The position numbers and the translations under genes were made by a program. Under the pieces are notes generated by a model. That model had not been told where the DNA came from and searched no databases. It was given only the letters and a program-made list of their open reading frames with translations. Shown here one piece after another: positions 27,101 to 38,729 of a stretch of 64,000 nt of DNA; the first letter of the stretch is position 1, and every line of letters starts with the position of its first letter. This DNA comes from Amphirosellinia nigrospora (taxonomy: Eukaryota > Ascomycota > Sordariomycetes > Xylariales > Xylariaceae): contig SCHM01000003.1 of assembly GCA_004123355.1 (NCBI GenBank), forward strand, positions 3,739,058 through 3,803,057, written 5' to 3'.

Positions 27101-28352
27101 GATTCCCATCTGCTCGCTAGCTGTACTATTTACTTGTTACCACTCGCTTTCTTCTGTCCCTCTGGTAGCAGCAGCATTGGCATTGCCAACAGACAACTGC
27201 AAGGTAAGTCCCGGATAGGTACCTTTGACGACGACAACCGGGGCAAACCTCTTTGCTGTGTGGACTACTTCCCACCAGCATATCCATCTTGACCAGGTCC
27301 TCAACCCTCGCCTTCGAATTCCTGCTTGTATATTCCTATTCACAATTCGAATACGCTCTCTAACCCTTGCCAATTATTTACTGTCCAGCTTTTGCCCTTG
27401 CCTATCTTTGTCACTGGTGACAAGTCTGCTCGCATCTACCTGCACTTACTTCCTCTCACCACAAATGATCAGGTGCAGTAGTGCCTCCATCCTATTTTGT
27501 CAATATACTACTACCTCATTACTGCTACCTTTGTGCATTTCTTGGCCTGTATCTCTGTGTTACACCCGCCCGAATCAAACATCTCGGTTCGTTCTACGCA
27601 AAGATGAAGGTCTGGTCGTGCCTCGACCGTACTCACTGGCCTTGCCTCAAACTTGCCCACCTCGCAACAACACTCTAATTTCGACAACCTGCCTTTAACC
27701 TCTAAATCACTTGCTCAAACCTGTCTATGGGGTGTGGCACCATCTTTAAATTTGTTCTAACAGCCATTCTCTTAGGTCCCATTCAGATCAGACTCATCCC
27801 GACTGACCTGCCTTTACTTTTGTACCAGGTATTACGACACCCTTTCGCTCGATCCGTGACCGATCTCGACTCCTCAACACATATACCCCTTATGTTTAGT
27901 TCTGTTTTTCACACTTTACGCTTTCTTGTCGATCTAAGCCCTGCTCGGGTTGTGAACGTACGCACATTGAAGGCGCGTACGGTTTATGTATTTCTTGACT
28001 CTCATATTGTCTTCGTGCGTTTCTTTGTGAATACTTACCTCACCCGATTTTTCGCATGTGTTTGTTTGTTATTTCCACTTGCCTGTTTTCTCTGTTTATC
28101 TACACTTGTTGTTTGTTGCCTATCTTCGCCCAGAGAGCGAGTTGATATTATTTGCCCTTCCTATCAACTTAATTTGAGGCCCACTACTGTTCTCTAGCCC
28201 TTCATAAGGACCTTCAACTTTGCCATTTTATACGTAACTTGACAAAACAAGCTCTGCCCTCTCTAGCTTGGTTTAATAATGATCCTATTCACCCATCATA
28301 CTCCTCTCACGACTTTCTGCAAGCCGTAGCTAACTTCTAAACAAGAATCCGA
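24149..28352. other. Long spacer: CPR 3' region, AT-rich gap, leader of RRM gene
   Basis: About 4.2 kb. From 24150 to roughly 26300 it is AT-rich with no credible coding frame. From about 26380 it becomes strongly C/T-rich with CAACAC repeats (26633-26658) and long pyrimidine runs (26980-27050), continuing to 28350. This right half is probably the promoter and a long, perhaps intron-containing, 5' leader of the RRM gene. Frames at 27225-27698 and 27727-28197 follow the base composition and resemble no protein I know. Confidence 0.45.
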
Positions 28353-30535
28353 ATGACTATGTCATACCATCCTACCATGACGACCGAGAATAACTTTGGA
28401 GCAAAACGAGGTACTGCCCCGGAACCGCTCAGGGCCCCATGGCTGCTGCCAACGCTGGTGTCATTCCAGCATTATCTTGCTGCCCAGGTTGCCACGACAC
28501 ATGAGGCTACTGGTAACTTGACTGCCTCGCGGGCCACAGCGCCGTCGACGCAGGCATGAGCGCTGTGTTAATCAACTTGGAGGCCTCGGAATCAACGGAG
28601 CCGCAGTTGGTCCTAACGGCGCAGTCCCCCCGGTCATGAACTCCTATGTCACCACAGCCGACGGCCAGCTCTTGTATCCTGCCAGTTACGCTCCTGCAGG
28701 TATTCCTGCCTACGGGTATGGACAGGCTCCTGACCCTGCCAATGCTGGCTTTACCACTCCATACCTTGCCAGGGCGGTTTCCTGCTTATCTTCCGACTCC
28801 TACGTTCCATATACCCTGGTCGCGCTGGCATTGTGTCTGAGCGCTCTGAAGCTGCTACTAAGGAGGTCCCTGGTCTTGAGAATCGCCGATCATCTTACTC
28901 GACTAACGAGTCCACTCCTGCTACTCCTTCTTTGGCGGTAGCATGGCTTTCTCGTGACCCTGCTTCTCGGGTTGCGTTTTGATCGTTCGTCCTACACGAC
29001 GCCTTCGCCCAACAATACCTGGAGGAGCACCCAATTTGCCCGCACCTAAGGGTTCTACTCTTTCCTCTTGCAGTTGACCGGGACCTTGATGCTTGCTTCG
29101 ACGTGACCCTCCGATTCCTACTGCTGTTCCGCGGTCTTCACTCCGCGTAAGAGCATGAAGACTCTCGAGCAGAGCCTCGTTAACAACATTCCTGGCAATC
29201 GTAATGTTTATATTCGCGGACTTCATCCACCACAGATGATGACCTTTTGCTCCGATACACGGAGCGCTTCGGCAAAGTCGAGACATCGAAGGCGATCATT
29301 GATACACTACCGGAGCTTGCAAGGGGTATGCTCATATACACTTCTTATGATTGGTTGCACTACGACCTGTCTTTTAGCTTTGCTTTGCCAAATTCTTCGA
29401 TGTTCGCGACTCGGAGGCATGCATTCGGGGTTTTTTCGTCTGGGTTACGAAGTGGGCTTCGCGCGGGTAACCACCCCAGTCACCCACCCCATCTACAACA
29501 ACATTCATGCGCCATGTGACCACAATATTCCAAGACTCTCAAACAGATTTTGTTGTCACCAGCACGCTATGATGTCAATGCCAAATGCGCCCACTTTTGA
29601 CCTCCTTGGTGCTAACCTATACCCGCCTCAGGAGTCGTTCAACTCCCGTCTCAAGGCCGAAGGAGATGATGAATCTACCAACCTCTACATCTCCAACCTC
29701 CCTCGACACTTCTCTGAAGCAGTAAGTTTTGATGAATTACTCCATGCCTCACAAAACTAACTTTCATAGGAACTGGGCACCGTATTCCTCAATTATACGA
29801 TCCTCTCCAGCAAAATCCTCCGGGATGGCATGGGCAATAGCCGCGGTGTAGGGTTTGCACGGTAGGTCTTGATTGAGGTAAATCTTCACTCTATTGAGAA
29901 TTTAGCTAATGATGTTGAAGATTCGAGTCTCGTGATGTCTGTGACAGTGTTATTGAGGAATTCCAAGGCCTCAAACTTGGACCCTGTCTCTACCTATGCA
30001 GATTCGTTATGCTGACACTCCAGCCCAGAAGGAGCTTAAGCGTATCACATCCGAGCGACGCCAGTTCCGTACTAACGAGTACAACGTCGGTGCATACGGA
30101 ACTACCATGGTTGGCATGGGTCCGGCCATGTATAACCAACCTGGCAGCTATCGCCGTGCCCTCAATGCTGCGTCGTACGTCCTTTGCCCATCTCGTCCGC
30201 CTTATGAATACCGGCTAATACCACACATCTTATAGCACTACTAGCTACGCTAGCCGTGTCCTCCCGTTCGGTACTATCACTCGTGGACAGGGACGTGGCT
30301 TGGCTGGCGGTGGTCAAAGCGAGTACGCTGAGCTGCCCAATGATCCATCGTTTTGGTACAGCCACCGCTCCCCATACTAACCGTCTCTCTGAATAGGCCC
30401 GGCAATGTCGTCTCCGGCAATGCGGCAACTTCGGAGGATGGATCGGGGGACGAGGGCGTTACTGTCCATATTGATTCCCCCTTGGTCGCGAATGGTAGCT
30501 CTCGATCTTCACCCGTGAAGCAGGAGAAGGAGTAG
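28353..30535 (+). CDS. Two-RRM RNA-binding protein, MSSP-2/RBMS type
   Basis: Cytoplasmic or nuclear mRNA-binding protein with two tandem RRMs. Start MTMSYHPTMTTENNFG, then an Ala/Pro/Gly-rich region (VTTADGQLLYPASYAPAG, GIPAYGYGQAP). RRM1 carries GNRNVYIRGLHP (RNP2) and a GFGFAKF-like RNP1 split by an intron. RRM2 carries STNLYISNLPRHFSEA and GMGNSRGVGFARF. Then come MQIRYADTPAQKELKRIT, FRTNEYNVGAYG and an acidic tail ending SSRSSPVKQEKE. Coding exons read as 28353-29325, 29378-29466, 29632-29721, 29770-29861, 29921-30174, 30236-30355 and 30397-30535. At least seven frame changes fall in 28400-29420 and near 29985; several fit one lost base in a run. This is the most heavily disrupted conserved gene here. 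It converges on RIO2, 477 bp away. Confidence 0.8.
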
Positions 30536-31012
30536 GCGTACCATTCCGGTCTTGTGTATGCACGTGACATCATCTTTTGTCTGGTTTCGCATCGGCATGA
30601 TCTATCATCACCTTGGCACATCTTTCCCTGCCATGTCTTGTTCTGGCAAGGGTGTTCACGATTGGTCGCATGGTTACATTGGTCTGGCTTTTTTGCAACA
30701 GTGCAACTAACTTGACTCTTTGAGTCGCTAGAAATGACTCGAGTATGTGTGTGTATTACGATTCTAGAGTTTTCGGAGGTCTCAAGTTGTGTGTCTATGT
30801 TCAACGGACACAATTTCCATGTTGTACTGCCAGAGGAGGGGACTTGTAGTTTAGTCTATAGGCAGTATCAATAGATGCACTTATGTATTCTACAGCATAA
30901 AGTTGACAAGATGCAATTTGGTGAAGGTAAAGTCAGTTTCATTTAAAGTATTATTAGGGGAGCCAGCTACCTCAATCTCGTGAATTTCTTTTTCATTAAG
31001 TGCTTTGGCACG
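30536..31012. terminator. Convergent 3' region, RRM gene / RIO2
   Basis: 477 bp between two converging stop codons. It must contain both polyadenylation regions; AT-rich stretches near 30880-30960 would suit this. An open frame crossing it on the minus strand is antisense to RRM exons and is not a gene. Confidence 0.4.
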
Positions 31013-32397
31013 CTAGGTGCCGTCTTTGATAGCTAATCTGCGGATATTGATTCCCGTGGAGTCGTCTGTCCTGGCTTCTATCTCGCTTTCAGACCTTCCG
31101 TCATAATCTACCGCTTGATCATTTTCTTCGCCATCTTCATGATCATCTAGGTCATTTTCGTCATCATCATCCTCATCATCATCAATACTGTAGTCATCAT
31201 CGTCTGAAGCGGAAGCCTGCTCTCCTTCAGGACCCCTGGCTTCTTGCTGCTCACGGATGGCCGCCTCCAGGTCCTTAAGAGCCTTCTTTGAGAAACCCGA
31301 AGCTTCAACGGCGGCGTCGAGCGGCGGGCACCATTCTTCCCGACGGTCTTCTTAGCATCACGAAAGAAGGGCCCCGGCTGGGTGCTCACGAAGTGGAAGC
31401 GCCGCTCGAAAAACCGCTTCACGCAGGCGACGTCTCGGTCAAAATACATCTCGGCATTGGTGTGATCCATAGATACCATTTGCGGGAAGTCGATGAGAAC
31501 GGGGGTAACCTTTACCTTATTTTCAGTTGCTGGGTCATCTAGCGACGATGTAGAAGATGCGATCTCTTTGCCTTTATTGGAGGGTTGCGTCTGTTCCTCG
31601 GATTCGGAATCCGATTGGAGAGGTTCCTCCTTGAGAAGAATGTTGAACTCATTAAAATCGCCGTGGATCAAGCCGTGCTTGGCGAGTCGCAGGATCAGCG
31701 CGATGAGCTCAGCGTAGAGGGCGGCGGGATCAGGCACGCTCGCGATCTGCCGCAGGGGAAAGGCGTCGACTAGGGACATGAGGATGGTGTGGCGGCTCTG
31801 GGACAGAGGGTCCGGGACGAGGAAGCCCTCCTCCTTTAAGGCGCACATGAAGGCGTACTCGCGCTCGGCGGCCAGACGCGACAGGTACATCCACGACCCG
31901 CCATGGCGTCGCCGCAGGTAGTCGCGGTTCGCCTTGACGGTGCGGAACGAGATGCGGCCCAGCCGGTGGATCTTGAGGATGTGCTGCACGCCCGCCTCGT
32001 CGGCGACGACGAGGATGTCGCTCTCCTTGCCCACGCCTATCTGGTTCCCCACGCTGTACACGACCTTCTGGCTCGCGTATGTGTGTAGCGCCAGGTAGTC
32101 CAGGCCTCCGTACGTCAGCCGGTACCCGTCGTACCGCGCCTCCTTCAGCCGTGCGATGAGCCCGACCTTGGCTAGTGCGCTGATCGAGTGGCGCACGCGC
32201 CCTGCGCCGCCGCGTAGCTTTGATATGCTCTCTATCAGGGGCGTCGGGACGACTTCGTGGTTCTTGCTGCCGATCTCGACCTAGCGGGGTGGTTAGTTAG
32301 TTAGATGAGGGAGAGATCGAGGGGTACGGCGCACGGCTGTAAGGACACGCCAGTCCTCGGCCGTGAGGTGGCGCATCGCCTTGCTGTCGAGTTTCAT
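31013..32397 (-). CDS. RIO2: Serine/threonine kinase/ATPase RIO2
   Basis: Atypical kinase/ATPase that drives late cytoplasmic 40S maturation. Exon 1 (32397-32335) gives MKLDSKAMRHLTAEDWRVLTA. A 54-nt intron with donor GTGCGC follows, and exon 2 begins VEIGSKNHEVVPTPLI. The N-terminal winged helix (SISALAKVGLIARLKEARYDG) is followed by the glycine-rich loop GVGKESDILVV and the ATP-binding ILKIHRLGR. The catalytic loop is HGDFNEFN and the metal-binding segment LIDFPQMVS. The tail is acidic (ASDDDDYSIDDDEDDDD). One base is missing near 31318-31324. With it the protein is 443 aa and ends NIRRLAIKDGT, matching the family. Confidence 0.93.
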
Positions 32398-33649
32398 GGT
32401 GGTTTGCTGTTTGTGCTGGTTTTGTTTTTGGTCTGGTTTTGCATGGAAAGTTGGCTTGACGTTAATGTCCTGCCAATCGTAGGTACCCCGCCAAAATTAT
32501 TCGACGTCCCTTGAAATGTTACTTATCGATAAGACACGTGGGCGTGGAGGGGTGATCCACATAATTAGATAGTATTGTACCTAGGTAGGTTCTCAGCTCG
32601 CATTTCCGCCTTTTAAATATACGAATACCTCTATGCGACGGGGTGTTTACTAAGGTGCTGAATAGATCTAACTTGTGTATGGATCTGGATATTGTAAATT
32701 ATATTACTATCGGAGAGCAAATTACAATCTTCACTCATGATGTATTTCGAAGGTTATAATCGACTCCACTTCTAGATTTGTCCCACTTTTTAAATCACAG
32801 GTAGTTACCCAAAGAGACAAAGTCCATGGGTCCAATTAGCCTCAGTTTGACTACATCTCATCAAGAAGTCTCAAGACTGAAATCATCTTGCAAGGCCGCT
32901 TGGTACTGCTCCGTAAACTAAACTATATATAAGAGACTTCTACCTATTTTGTTGTTCATAACCTCTGTTAAAGGGCGATGATGGACCGCTCCATTCACGA
33001 GATACTTGGCGTGTTCTGACCACCATGATGATAAGATCAAGCAGGAAGTAAATATTCTCTTGGAAACCAAGGCTATAATGCGGGGGGTGTTGAACTTCCT
33101 TGATAGCTGAGGTTCGGGAATCCCCGAAAGCACCTGCTATCATGGCCGGAGTGAGTCGCTTTGTGACTCTGTACTTTAGCTTGCAAAGCAAAATGTGAAG
33201 TACTTATGGTAGAGTCTCTTGGTGATTTGGGGCCTCCATCGGGTCGTGGAGTGGACTTATCGCTTCTTATTCAACGTCTGCCAAGAGCTAACGTTGAATA
33301 AGAAAGACCCTTCACAGACGGGTTCCATCGAAAGCAACAGTTGGATAGAAATAACATCTCATATCGAGGTCGGCTATTATTTTGCTTGACGCTACGGCAT
33401 ATCGGATGAATACATATATGTTATTTTATGCTGCGTGGTTATTGTTTCGAGTTGTGCCTTCGTGGTAGCAGTATCAGTCGAATTTGCATCTTCATGACCT
33501 CTTCGCCCTGTCAGCATAGGGTGTGGGCGAGCTATCAATCGTCTAAGACTGGCGAAAGAGCTCATCTGCTTAGCTAGGTCGGCAGGCTCACCGGTAAACC
33601 ATTCCCCGCCAACAAATGCGTCTTCGACTAGGTATTCAATTAAACAACA
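32398..33649. other. RIO2 upstream region and AT-rich spacer
   Basis: Holds the RIO2 promoter, CCTAGGTA at 32580, and a perfect 14-bp hairpin at 33264-33304, listed separately. No supported gene. Confidence 0.5.
33264..33304. repeat. Perfect 14-bp hairpin
   Basis: TTCTTATTCAACGT (33264-33277) and its exact reverse complement (33291-33304) are separated by 13 nt. It lies about 350 bp upstream of the aldehyde dehydrogenase relic, in non-coding DNA, and has no T-run typical of a terminator. Confidence 0.7.
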
Positions 33650-34650
33650 CGTTGGAGTAGGTGTGCGGCGCCATCACTCCTATCATGCAGTCTGCGTGGA
33701 GGCTCGGCCCTGCATTGGCGACGGGAAATGTTTCAATCTTGAAGCCCTCCGAGCGCTCGCCGCTTACTGCCCTGTACGTGGCTAAGCTGTTTAGAGAAGC
33801 TGGATAGCCCTAGGGAGGGATTCAAGCCCTACATAGCTATGGCAATCAAACAGGATAGGCTATCGAATCTCACTCAAGGGTTGATGGGATTGCGTTCGCG
33901 TGGTCTACAGCTACTCGAAACATGTGCTAAAGCGCCAATATGAAAAGAACAAGTATCGAAGCTGAAGGAAAACCAGCCTTCATCGTCTTCGGCGACGCAG
34001 ATCTCAAATAGGCATGGAAATAGGCCAAAGCTGGTGGCTTCGGAAACTCTAGTCGGATCCGCAAAGCCAACATACGCATCCTGGTGCAGAACGACATCCA
34101 GGACAGATTCATCAAGTTCTCAGACATCGCACAGGCAACTACGGTTAGGCTGCTTTTGACAAGGTCATGATTCAGGGCTCGTGAGCATTAGAGATGCAAT
34201 ATGACAAGGTCTTAAGGTATATCAACAGCGTAAAAAACAAGGGCACCAAACTCATTCTAGGTGGTAAGTCCTATATCTGTTAAGTAGCGAATGACCAAGG
34301 AGGACATTTTGTTGAGCTAGCTATCTACAGAAACGTCGCGCCTAATATCACAATCTTCCGCGGGAGGTGTTTGGCTTGGTGATCACGGTATCGACTTTCA
34401 AGATTGAAGATGAGATCGTGGCACTAGCCAACAACTATGCACATGGTTTGACAGCAATTTCCTTCTCAGACAATCTGAAGAAGAAGGCAAACCACCTCGC
34501 GGCTAGATTGCGACATGGATAGTATAGATCAATAAGAGTAGCAGATCTATCAGCTACCCTTCAATGGTGCCAAGCAAAGCGGGTTGAACAGGGAGTTCGG
34601 GTGACAGTGCTTTGGAGGAACACACGGAAGAGAAAATCATCTTTATCAAC
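33650..34650 (+). pseudogene. Decayed aldehyde dehydrogenase (ALDH superfamily) gene
   Basis: Fragments in family order but scattered over frames: [20 protein letters not shown] at about 33695 (the cofactor-binding [11 protein letters not shown]..LKPSE block), then KPAFIVFGDADL near 33965. DKVLRYINSVKNKGTKLILG is near 34205, EVFGLVITVSTFKIEDE near 34360 with ALANNYAHGL, and LPFNGAKQSGLNREFG near 34560. The catalytic-cysteine region between the second and third blocks is not recognisable. In-frame stops interrupt even the best-preserved fragments, so no simple correction restores it, unlike the neighbouring interrupted genes. One former intron (GTAAGT donor at about 34260) is still visible. 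I infer a once functional NAD(P)-dependent ALDH that has been lost; RIP may have contributed. Confidence 0.78.
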
Positions 34651-35454
34651 CTAAGGATCTGCTACGTAGCCTTATTATGCTATCCCGGTGACGAATCGAA
34701 AGGTGCATGTATATGAGGAGTGAAAGGAGAATCAACGAGACTCACTGTTTAGTATAGATATTGGCTTGAACAGGAAGCTCAACCCCTTTATGTATCTATA
34801 CTTAATAGCCCTAAACATCCTTTTAAGCTCTGGTTTTCAATTTGATATTTTTCTGGCTATAATACAATTTAAGATATAGTTTGCAGCATAAAATTAATCG
34901 GCAGGTAGACGGCACCGTTTTCATGGGTTAGAAAGATTAATAGTAAACCACTTTTGTTAGAAAATAGACTTGGCTAGTATCAATGGCTGGCCGCCATAGT
35001 GGGGTAGTCATGTGATAGCCCAACTCCTCAATCGCACACCCCTGTAAGGCACCTAGGCGGCAGAGGGTCGCGCGTCATGCCCAAATCTTTCCGCCTTCCG
35101 CCTCGGACCCGTAAGCTACCAAGGTATCCAAGGCTGCTGCTACTGGAGTGAGATAGTCGATAAGGTAACCAGAGCTCACCAATTGCCTCTGAATCAGCCC
35201 AGCCAACGTTACCACATTACCACACCATTGCAAATACCACAACATCATAACATCCACCCAACCGCCCCATCATTACCGATATCACTTTGCAAGCTGCAAT
35301 ATCTACACAACACCGGCGCAATTTGAATTCCACACGCCTCTTTTTCACTAACCTCGAAACCCGCCCGAGCCGTCCCCACCAACCCTCCTGCCATTCCCGA
35401 CCATCACCCTAATACCTTTGCGTACCGACCTGTCCCGCTGCTGTCACAGCAACC
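34651..35454. other. Spacer and RPN1 upstream region
   Basis: AT-rich until about 35000, then C-rich before the RPN1 start codon. No supported gene. Confidence 0.5.
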
Positions 35455-38354
35455 ATGGCACCTAAGAATGACGCATCGAGCGTGGCCGACAAGGGAAAGG
35501 GCAAGGCTGCCGATGGCAAGGCTGATGAGGTCAAGAAGGGCAAAGATGGCTGCCGCAAGCTAACGGCAAGAAGGACGACGACAAGGTCGATGGTAAGCTG
35601 CATGTTGCATGCTGCGTCGTTTCCCCGGGGCTAGCTAACTCGTTGCAGCTGCTGAGGAACTGAGTGAAGAGGACCAACAGCTCAAGAGCGAGCTCGACAT
35701 GCTTGTAGAGCGTCTGATGGTGAGCACCTGCTTCGTCCAAGGGTCCGCCAATAGCCAGCTAGTGACTGACCGTTGACTGTTCCTGTAGGAATCGGATGCC
35801 TCCCTATACAAGCCATCTCTAGAAGCTATGAAGACCTCAATTAAGACATCGACCTCCTCAATGACGGCAGTCCCAAAGCCCCTGAAGTTTTTAAGGCCAC
35901 ACTACGAGACCCTGACGAACCTGTACGAAGACTGGCCCGAGGGCGAGGACAAGGCGTCTTTGGCTGACGTTCTCTCCGTCATTGGTATGACCTTCTCAGA
36001 CGAGGAGCGCCAAGACACCCTGAAGTATAGGCTGTTATCACCTTCTGAAGATATTGGGTCGTGGGGTCACGAATACACACGGCACCTGGCGCTGGAGATT
36101 GGCGAGGTGTTCGCAAAACGGATCGGTGCAGAGGAGTCTGTCGACGACCTGTCTGAGCTTGCCCTCGTCCTCGTGCCTCTCTTCCTGAAGAGCAATGCTG
36201 AAGCTGACGCGGTTGATTTGATGAGCGAGTTGGAGATCATAGATCGGTTGCCTGAATTTGTTGACGAGAATACCTATTCCCGAGTTTGCTTGTACCTTGT
36301 CAGCATGGTCAACCTCTTGACCTTCCCGGAAAATGAGCAGTTCCTCCGAATTGCCCATTACATTTACAAGGCCTACAACCAACACGCTCAAGCTATGGTT
36401 ATTGCGATACGGTTAGGCGACAACGATAGGATCATCGAAGATTTTGAGTCGATAGAGGACCCGGCCCTTAAGAAGCAACTGGCATTCATGGTAGCCCGAC
36501 AAAAGATTGCTTTGGAAGTGAGAAATACTAGCGAGGCAGATCCAGACACCGAAGTGATTGAGGAGGCGCTTTACAACATGAAACTATCTGAATACTTTAA
36601 GACCTTGGGGAAGGAGCTAAATATTTTGGAACCCAAGACCACCGAGGACATCTATAAGAGTCATCTAGAAAGTAGTCGTGTAGCTGGCATGACAAACCTA
36701 GACTCTGCTCGACACAACCTGGCGGCTGCATTCGTCAATGCATTCGTCAATGCTGGCTTCGGTAACGATAAAATGATGTTAAATGACGACGAGAAGGACA
36801 CTTGGGTCTGGAAAACAAAAGACGAGGGTATGATGTCGACTGTGGCCTCCCTCGGAACCTTGCTCATGTGGGACGTCGAAATGGTCTCGACAAAATCGAC
36901 AAGTATACCTACGCAGCAGAACCTCAGATTTTGGCCGGCGGCTGCTGGCTATTGGCATCATGAACTCAGGCACACGACCTGGAGAGCGAGCCGGCGCTTG
37001 CTTTACTCACCGATCCAGACAAGCTAGGTCATAAAAATCCGCTTGTGCGAACTGCTTGTATAATGGGTCTGGGTCTCTCTCACGCTGGATCTCAAAAGGC
37101 AGAGCTTATCGAATGTCTACAGCCTATTGTCACAAGTACGAGCGAAGACATGCAGCTTTCTGCAATGGCTGCTCTGTCACTAGGTCTTATCTTTGTCGGT
37201 ACAGCCAATCCCGAAATTAGTGAAGCCATCATCACACTCTTTATGGATGAAGACCATAAGGCAAGATTGACGGATAAGTGGGCTCGCTTCCTCAGCCTTG
37301 GCCTTGGCCTCTTATTCTTTGGCTGCCAAGAAGAAGTAGATGTCGTCTTGGAGACCCTTAAGGCGGCTGATCATCCCATTGCGACGCCTACCTATGTGCT
37401 GGCTGAGATCTGTGCCTGGGCCGGTACTGGTGCCGTTCTGAAGATTCAAGATCTGCTGCATATCTGTAATGATCACTTCGAGGAATCTGACGATAAAAAG
37501 AGTGATGAGTTGGAGCAGGTCTATGCTGTTCTTGGAATCGCTTTGGTCGCAATGGGCGAGGACGTGGGCCAAGACATGGTCCTGCGTCACTTCGGCCATC
37601 TCATGCATTACGGGGAGGCTAATATTCGTCGCGCTGTCCCGTTAGCTATGGGTTTAATTAGCCCCAGTAATCCCAGATGAAGGTGTACGATACATTATCC
37701 CGATATAGCCACGATAACGACAACGATGTCGCTATCAACGCTATCTTTGCTATGGGTCTTTTGGGGGCTGGAACAAACAACGCAAGATTGGCCCAACTCT
37801 TGCGACAGCTTGCTAGCTATTACCACAGAGACCAAGAATCTTTATTCATGGTCCGTATCGCGCAAGGTTTACTGCACATGGGCAAGGGGACGATGACCTT
37901 GAACCCATTCCACACTGACCGTCAAATTCTTTCGCGTGTCTCTACTGGTGGTCTGTTGGCCGTCCTCATCGCCATGATTGATGCTAAGCAGTTTATCACA
38001 TCCAACTCTCACTATCTTCTGTACTTCCTTGTTACCGCTATGCATCCTCGATTCCTTGTCACTCTTGACGAGAACCTGAAACCCTAACAGTCAACGTGCG
38101 CGTTGGTCAAGCCGTCGACGTTGTAGGCCAGGCCGGTCGACCCAAGACTATCACTGGGTGGCAGACGCAAAGCACACCTGTGCTCTTGGCGTATGGGGAG
38201 CGAGCAGAGCTAGAGGATGAGCAATATATTAGCCTAAGTAGTACTCTGGAAGGATTGGTTATCCTCCGAAAGGTACGTGCGACGATTCAATTTCTGTTCT
38301 ACGGAATTGTAGCTAACATGTTAGTAGAATCCAGATTGGGAAGATGGGAAGTAG
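35455..38354 (+). CDS. RPN1: 26S proteasome regulatory subunit RPN1
   Basis: Base subunit of the 19S particle; its toroid of PC repeats docks ubiquitin-like shuttle factors and Ubp6. Exons: 35455-35592 ([20 protein letters not shown]), 35649-35719 ([20 protein letters not shown]), 35789-38272 and 38328-38354 (ending NPDWEDGK). Diagnostic segments include [31 protein letters not shown], the PC repeats [29 protein letters not shown] and [13 protein letters not shown], and LTLDENLKP-like and [20 protein letters not shown] near the end. Six frame changes occur, near 35557, 36880, 36940, 36978, 37673 and 38083; five are single missing bases and one (36978) an extra base or two missing. The corrected sum is 907 aa, the normal length. 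RPN1 is essential, so loss of function is unlikely. Confidence 0.92.
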
Positions 38355-38729
38355 GACTCTGGTTTCTTCCAGATGTCAAGTGTACATCGTTCGATTCAAT
38401 CACCACGTGAAAGCTGCCTACGCCGAATATATCTACCCCTCCAGCTAGGATGGCGGTCAAGGATCAAAGCGCCCTAGGTTTGACGGGGTGTTTTACATGA
38501 GCCCAGAGCCATTTATGGAAGCCAACAGTCGGAGTAACGAATGTATTAATAAAACGGAATCGAGAAAATACATCCATCGGACACGGCGATCATAGCGTAT
38601 GCCGCGTTGGAGCAATAGACTATGCATATTGTTAACGCCCTTTATTCCGTAATACATAAGTGAAAGTAATCTGTCCCTTGACTATGAATTTGTCTCGACT
38701 TAGACTATGAGCCCATCCAAAGAAAGTTA
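38355..38729. terminator. Convergent 3' region, RPN1 / DBP10
   Basis: 375 bp between converging stop codons. No coding potential; expected to hold both 3' untranslated regions. No distinct hairpin seen. Confidence 0.4.

Noticed and set aside
27225-28197. Open frames of about 156 codons on the plus strand
   Set aside because: Hydrophobic content follows from the C/T-rich leader; no domain is visible, and they sit upstream of a well-defined RRM gene.
30277-30813. 178-codon minus-strand frame across the RRM 3' end
   Set aside because: Overlaps coding exons of the RRM protein in antisense and has no recognisable motif.
33600-34700. ALDH locus as a live gene broken only by sequence errors
   Set aside because: Unlike its neighbours it has in-frame stops inside conserved blocks and lacks the catalytic region, so simple missing bases do not explain it.
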